A stretch of DNA of 64,000 bases from Clostridia bacterium. GTDB taxonomy: Bacteria > Bacillota > Clostridia > Oscillospirales > Acutalibacteraceae. Made by a program: the position numbers and the translations under genes. Below, piece by piece: positions 61,116-64,000 of the stretch. Below the pieces are notes generated by a model. The model ran no database searches and was not told the origin of the DNA. It worked only from the letters and a program-made list of their open reading frames with translations. Position 1 is the stretch's first letter. Each line of letters begins with the position of its first letter. The DNA lies in assembly GCA_017414965.1 (NCBI GenBank), contig JAFQJL010000007.1, positions 1 through 64,000 on the forward strand, given 5' to 3'.

Positions 61116-62483
61116 TTAACTATTTTCCTTGTGAATACGACGTCGCATCAGCATCCGCCACAGCGCTTGCGGTCGCAGGGGGATAAAGGGCGATAGATAG
61201 CCGTCTCCGCCGATGCTTTTGGTGGTAGCGGCGGTTACGATCATAATCAAAACGGCGGCCGCAAACCCCCACCATCCCAGTAATGCCGCCAAAACCGTCA
61301 TCAGCAGGCGGTAGAATTTGAAGGTGTACCCCAGCGGGAAACTGGGCTGCACAAAGGTGGCGACCGCCTGAAACGCCATGAGCAATAAAACCCCTTCTCC
61401 AAACAGACCACTGTTTACCGCAAACTCCCCCAGAATGAGCGTGCCGATGATGCCGAACATACCGCCCATGGAGGAGGGGGTATGCAAGGTTGCGAGCTTT
61501 ACAGCATCCAACACCAGTTCGGCGATCATCAACTCCCAGAAGATCTTCCAGCGATCGTCGGTCGGGTAGATTTCGGCGGTATACCAGATCGGAATGAGGA
61601 ATAACGATATGAGTAAAATGATCCCGCGTACCCATCGGAGAAAGGTGCCGATGTTGGGACCGAAGTAAAATTCGTTGGTATCCTGCAAAAAATCCGGTAG
61701 AGCGGTGGGCAGCATGCTCACAATGGGGGAGTTGTCCACCATCACAAGGATTTTTCCTTCGGCGATAGCGGCGGCGGCACGATCGGGGCGCTCGGTATAC
61801 CGAAATTGCGGAAACGGGTTAAACCATTTCGGCTTGACCATGGCCTCCGACAGACTTTCGTGCCCCATCGACAGACTACCGACATCCACGCGCTCGATTT
61901 TTTGCACGACCTGCTCGACGTCCGATTGTGAGGCAATGCCCTCTAACCAGCAGACGGCGACGTCGGTGTGCGATTTGCTGCCCACGACTTGATGATGCAC
62001 GCGAAAATCGGTGGAACGAATGCGCCGTCGCACCAGCGCGACGTTGGTTTTTACCGATTCGCAAAATCCGTCGTGCGCGCCCAGCATCACGCGGTCTTCT
62101 TCCGGCTCTTTCAGCGTCCGCGCCGGATACAACCGCAAATCAATGATGATATAATCGGTAAATCCCTCCACCAATAAGGCGGTCTGACCGGATAGGATCT
62201 GCACGGCGGCCGCCGCGGCGTCCGGCTCAGGCGTAGCTTGGGTGTAGGGGATGTGCCGCTGGGAGAACTGTTCGGGTGTGATGTCCGCCAGATCATCTGC
62301 CGACAACGACAGCATATGCGATAACAGCCTTTCCAGCACGTCGTCCTTGGTCATTGCATCTACAAACCACGCCATGGCACGCCGGTCGCCGATCAACAAC
62401 TGCCGTTCCTCTACGTCAAAGCTTCGCTCGGGTTGTAACGTGCTGCGCATCGCCTGCACGCAACGGTCAAAAGTATCGGGCAT
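61116..62483 (-). CDS. GerA/SpoVAF-family spore germination protein
   Basis: 455 residues; the ATG at 62483 has aaaggagg 7 bases upstream. A soluble N-terminal region (about 1-270, two Rossmann-like subdomains) precedes about five membrane helices with the family-typical MLPTALPDFLQDTNEFYFGP, PTDDRWKIFWELMIAELVLD and the short basic tail. GerA A subunits bind germinants with B and C partners; SpoVAF accompanies the spoVA channel. No gerAB or gerAC gene is adjacent, which favours a SpoVAF-like role, and spoVA genes lie 6 kb away. Confidence 0.92.
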   Translation of the reverse strand: MPDTFDRCVQAMRSTLQPERSFDVEERQLLIGDRRAMAWFVDAMTKDDVLERLLSHMLSLSADDLADITPEQFSQRHIPYTQATPEPDAAAAAVQILSGQTALLVEGFTDYIIIDLRLYPARTLKEPEEDRVMLGAHDGFCESVKTNVALVRRRIRSTDFRVHHQVVGSKSHTDVAVCWLEGIASQSDVEQVVQKIERVDVGSLSMGHESLSEAMVKPKWFNPFPQFRYTERPDRAAAAIAEGKILVMVDNSPIVSMLPTALPDFLQDTNEFYFGPNIGTFLRWVRGIILLISLFLIPIWYTAEIYPTDDRWKIFWELMIAELVLDAVKLATLHTPSSMGGMFGIIGTLILGEFAVNSGLFGEGVLLLMAFQAVATFVQPSFPLGYTFKFYRLLMTVLAALLGWWGFAAAVLIMIVTAATTKSIGGDGYLSPFIPLRPQALWRMLMRRRIHKENS

Positions 62484-62543
62484 CACGCATCCTCCTTTTT
62501 TAAATAGTTTGACCGGTGTGTAGGAAATTATGTCATCTTCCCC

Positions 62544-62572
62544 TTGCAAGAGAAAAGTTTTTTTGATATAAT
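62544..62572 (+). promoter_or_regulatory. Promoter of the proline-rich membrane protein gene
   Basis: TTGCAA (62544-62549), 17-base spacer and TATAAT (62567-62572). Confidence 0.75.
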
Positions 62573-62608
62573 GAAAGACAGAAAATAGGGACGTAAGGAG
62601 GTCTCTTT

Positions 62609-63154
62609 ATGCAGGATCAAGATAGACAGGATTTGATGCAAACGCCGGTCGACGAACCGGTCAACGAGCCGGCACAGCCGCCGGTCAACGAGCCGACACA
62701 ACCGCCGGTCGGCGAGCCGGCACAGCCGCCGGTTTCGCAACAGCCGATCAATTACTCAACGCCCCATTATTACGTGCAGCCGCCCAAACCGGCCGGTTAT
62801 AATCGCGGCGTGGGAGCGCTGATCTGCGGTGTGGTGGCGCTGGTTTGTGCGTGTACGGTGATCCTGTGGCCGATCGCATTGGTTTGCGGCATCGTTTCGG
62901 TGGTGCTGGCGATCATCGGCATTGTCAAAAAGCAGGAAAACGGTCAATTGATCGGGGGTCTTGTCTGCGGTTTCCTCGGTGGATTGATGGGACTTTTGTA
63001 TTTTCTGTTTACGGTGGTGTTTGGGCTGCTGCTTGGCATTGGACTGTTGGCAGACGACGCCTACCTTTCGGATTATGAGCCGGATGACAGCTACTACCAA
63101 GAATACGAAAACGGCTGGGATGAACTTCCGCCGTTTGCTGACTTTTTCCTTTGA
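62609..63154 (+). CDS. Proline-rich membrane protein, DUF4190-like (181 aa)
   Basis: RBS aaggagg precedes ATG 62609. Residues 1-65 are a proline/glutamate/glutamine-rich cytosolic or surface arm with tandem EPAQPPVN-type units. Two or three hydrophobic segments follow (GALICGVVALVCACTVILWP; IALVCGIVSVVLAIIGIVK; GLVCGFLGGLMGLLYFLFTV), matching the pattern of DUF4190-type small membrane proteins, and the tail is acidic with aromatic residues (DDSYYQEYENGWDELPP). Function unknown. The helicase gene starts 7 bases downstream, so both are probably co-transcribed. Confidence 0.75.
   Translation: MQDQDRQDLMQTPVDEPVNEPAQPPVNEPTQPPVGEPAQPPVSQQPINYSTPHYYVQPPKPAGYNRGVGALICGVVALVCACTVILWPIALVCGIVSVVLAIIGIVKKQENGQLIGGLVCGFLGGLMGLLYFLFTVVFGLLLGIGLLADDAYLSDYEPDDSYYQEYENGWDELPPFADFFL
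62666..62737 (+). repeat. Three 24-bp coding tandem repeats
   Basis: Units 62666-62689, 62690-62713 and 62714-62737 each start gagccg and encode EPAQPPVN, EPTQPPVG and EPAQPPVS. Such in-frame repeats can change copy number by slippage. Confidence 0.85.
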
Positions 63155-63161
63155 GGTTTGA

Positions 63162-64000
63162 ATGGATATTGCTATGACAACGTTTATCGAACAACGGCGC
63201 GCGGTGCTTGACCGCGCGTTTTCCCGTATGAATCCGCAGCAGCGCGAGGCCGTCTTTCACGTAGACGGCCCGTTGCTTATCTTGGCAGGTGCCGGCAGCG
63301 GAAAGACCACGGTGCTCATTAACCGCATTGCGAATCTGGTGCAATTTGGGCGGGCATACGCGAGCGACTACGTGCCGCCGCACACGCCGGAGCAGGCGGA
63401 GGAACTCCGTGCCTGCGCCGCCGGCGAGCGCGAGCCGTCTCCGGAGTTGTTGCAGTTGCTGGCGGTCGAGCCGTGTCCGGCGTGGCGCATTCTGGCCATC
63501 ACCTTCACCAACAAAGCGGCCGGCGAACTCAAAGAACGCCTGATGGCACGCTTGGGGCCGGAGGGGGGCGAGGTGACCGCCGGTACCTTCCACGCGTTTT
63601 GCGCGCGCATTCTGCGTCGCGAGGCGGAGCGTTTGGGCTTTACCGCGCATTTCACCATTTACGATGCCGACGACAGCCGTCGTTTGATGAAAGAGATTAT
63701 GAAATCCCACGGCATCGACGAAAAGACCTTGCCGCACAAGAGCATTTTGAGCGAGATCAGTCGTGCAAAGGATAGTCTGCTGACGCCGGAAGCGTTTGCG
63801 GCCACGGTGGGAAGCGACCCGCGTCGCCGAAAGATCGCCGCTTGCTACGAGTGGTATCAGGCGCGGCTCAAGGAAGCCAACGCCATGGATTTCGACGATC
63901 TGCTTTCCCGCACGGTTGAGCTGTTTTCCACTTGTCCGGACGTGTTGGAGCGTTACCAAAAACGCTACGATTATCTGATGGTGGACGAGTATCAAGACAC
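63162..64000 (+). CDS. UvrD/PcrA-type ATP-dependent DNA helicase (3' end outside window)
   Basis: The first 279 residues are visible. The N-terminus has the Q motif (MNPQQREAVFHVDGP), Walker A ILAGAGSGKTTVLINRIANL, motif Ia ILAITFTNKAAGELKERL, motif Ic TFHAFCARIL and motif II as MVDEYQDT at the window edge. An insertion of about 35 residues (around 71-105, rich in P and E) separates the Walker A helix from motif Ia, as in some clostridial relatives. It is an SF1 3'-5' helicase for repair and conflict resolution. The ATG at 63162 is used, with gaggt 4-5 bases upstream; an alternative ATG is at 63174. Confidence 0.93.
   Translation, partial: MDIAMTTFIEQRRAVLDRAFSRMNPQQREAVFHVDGPLLILAGAGSGKTTVLINRIANLVQFGRAYASDYVPPHTPEQAEELRACAAGEREPSPELLQLLAVEPCPAWRILAITFTNKAAGELKERLMARLGPEGGEVTAGTFHAFCARILRREAERLGFTAHFTIYDADDSRRLMKEIMKSHGIDEKTLPHKSILSEISRAKDSLLTPEAFAATVGSDPRRRKIAACYEWYQARLKEANAMDFDDLLSRTVELFSTCPDVLERYQKRYDYLMVDEYQD

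Overview
The window reads as a G+C-rich, spore-forming member of the Clostridia, most likely a gut Oscillospirales/Ruminococcaceae-type bacterium. This rests on sporulation and germination genes (spoIIE, spoVAC, spoVAD, dpaA/dpaB, a gerA-family gene), Firmicutes-type ecfA1-ecfA2-ecfT-truA and ruvA-ruvB blocks, a ClpE-like unfoldase, a DUF4250 protein, an archaeal-type phosphoglycerate mutase and Na+-pump OadB/OadG subunits. The assignment comes from gene content only; there is no rRNA in the window.

Layout. Positions 1-11.6 kb hold two tandem cassettes. Each is a giant secreted multidomain protein (the first is cut by the window edge) followed within 10-15 bases by a very small gene for an acidic peptide with a shared MK-Y--PEIEL start, then a strong terminator. 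The two giants share carbohydrate-binding-like repeats opening with DHGG and a homologous C-terminal domain of about 270 residues. A LacI-type regulator follows. From 12.7 to 13.0 kb the lacI-ruvA gap is packed with palindromes and long hairpins, including a mirrored copy of the ruvA promoter. From 13 to 24 kb come mostly housekeeping genes on the + strand: ruvAB, a methyltransferase, ecfA1A2T, truA, a DUF5711-like membrane protein, a CvpA-like protein, pgsA and the ClpE-like unfoldase. From 24 to 36.6 kb come murC, spoIIE, yifB/comM, a P-type ATPase homologue that has lost its catalytic signature, two flavoproteins and apgM. From 36.7 to 48 kb come oadG, oadB, valS, tRNA-Leu(UAG), an M20 amidohydrolase, a MATE transporter, DUF4250, an EF-G paralogue and a CDP-glycerol transferase-like gene.

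From 48 to 55 kb spoVAC and spoVAD, normally adjacent, are separated by about 5.6 kb holding two ornithine-cyclodeaminase-family genes, each with its own regulator (GntR, LysR), a small membrane protein, an AT-rich segment with yitT, broken gene remnants and a detached spoVAC 3' end. From 55 to 64 kb come a membrane protein under a perfect consensus promoter, a dpaA-dpaB-asnB operon, an inositol-monophosphatase-family gene, a gerA/spoVAF-family gene, a proline-rich membrane protein and the start of a UvrD/PcrA helicase.

Functional threads: surface polysaccharide interaction (first 12 kb); DNA repair and cofactor import; and a dispersed sporulation set covering asymmetric-septum signalling (SpoIIE), dipicolinate synthesis (DpaAB), dipicolinate import into the spore (SpoVAC/AD) and germination (GerA family). 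The least explained items are the paired giant protein/PEIEL peptide cassettes, the pseudo-P-type ATPase, the hairpin-filled intergenic region and the split spoVA locus.
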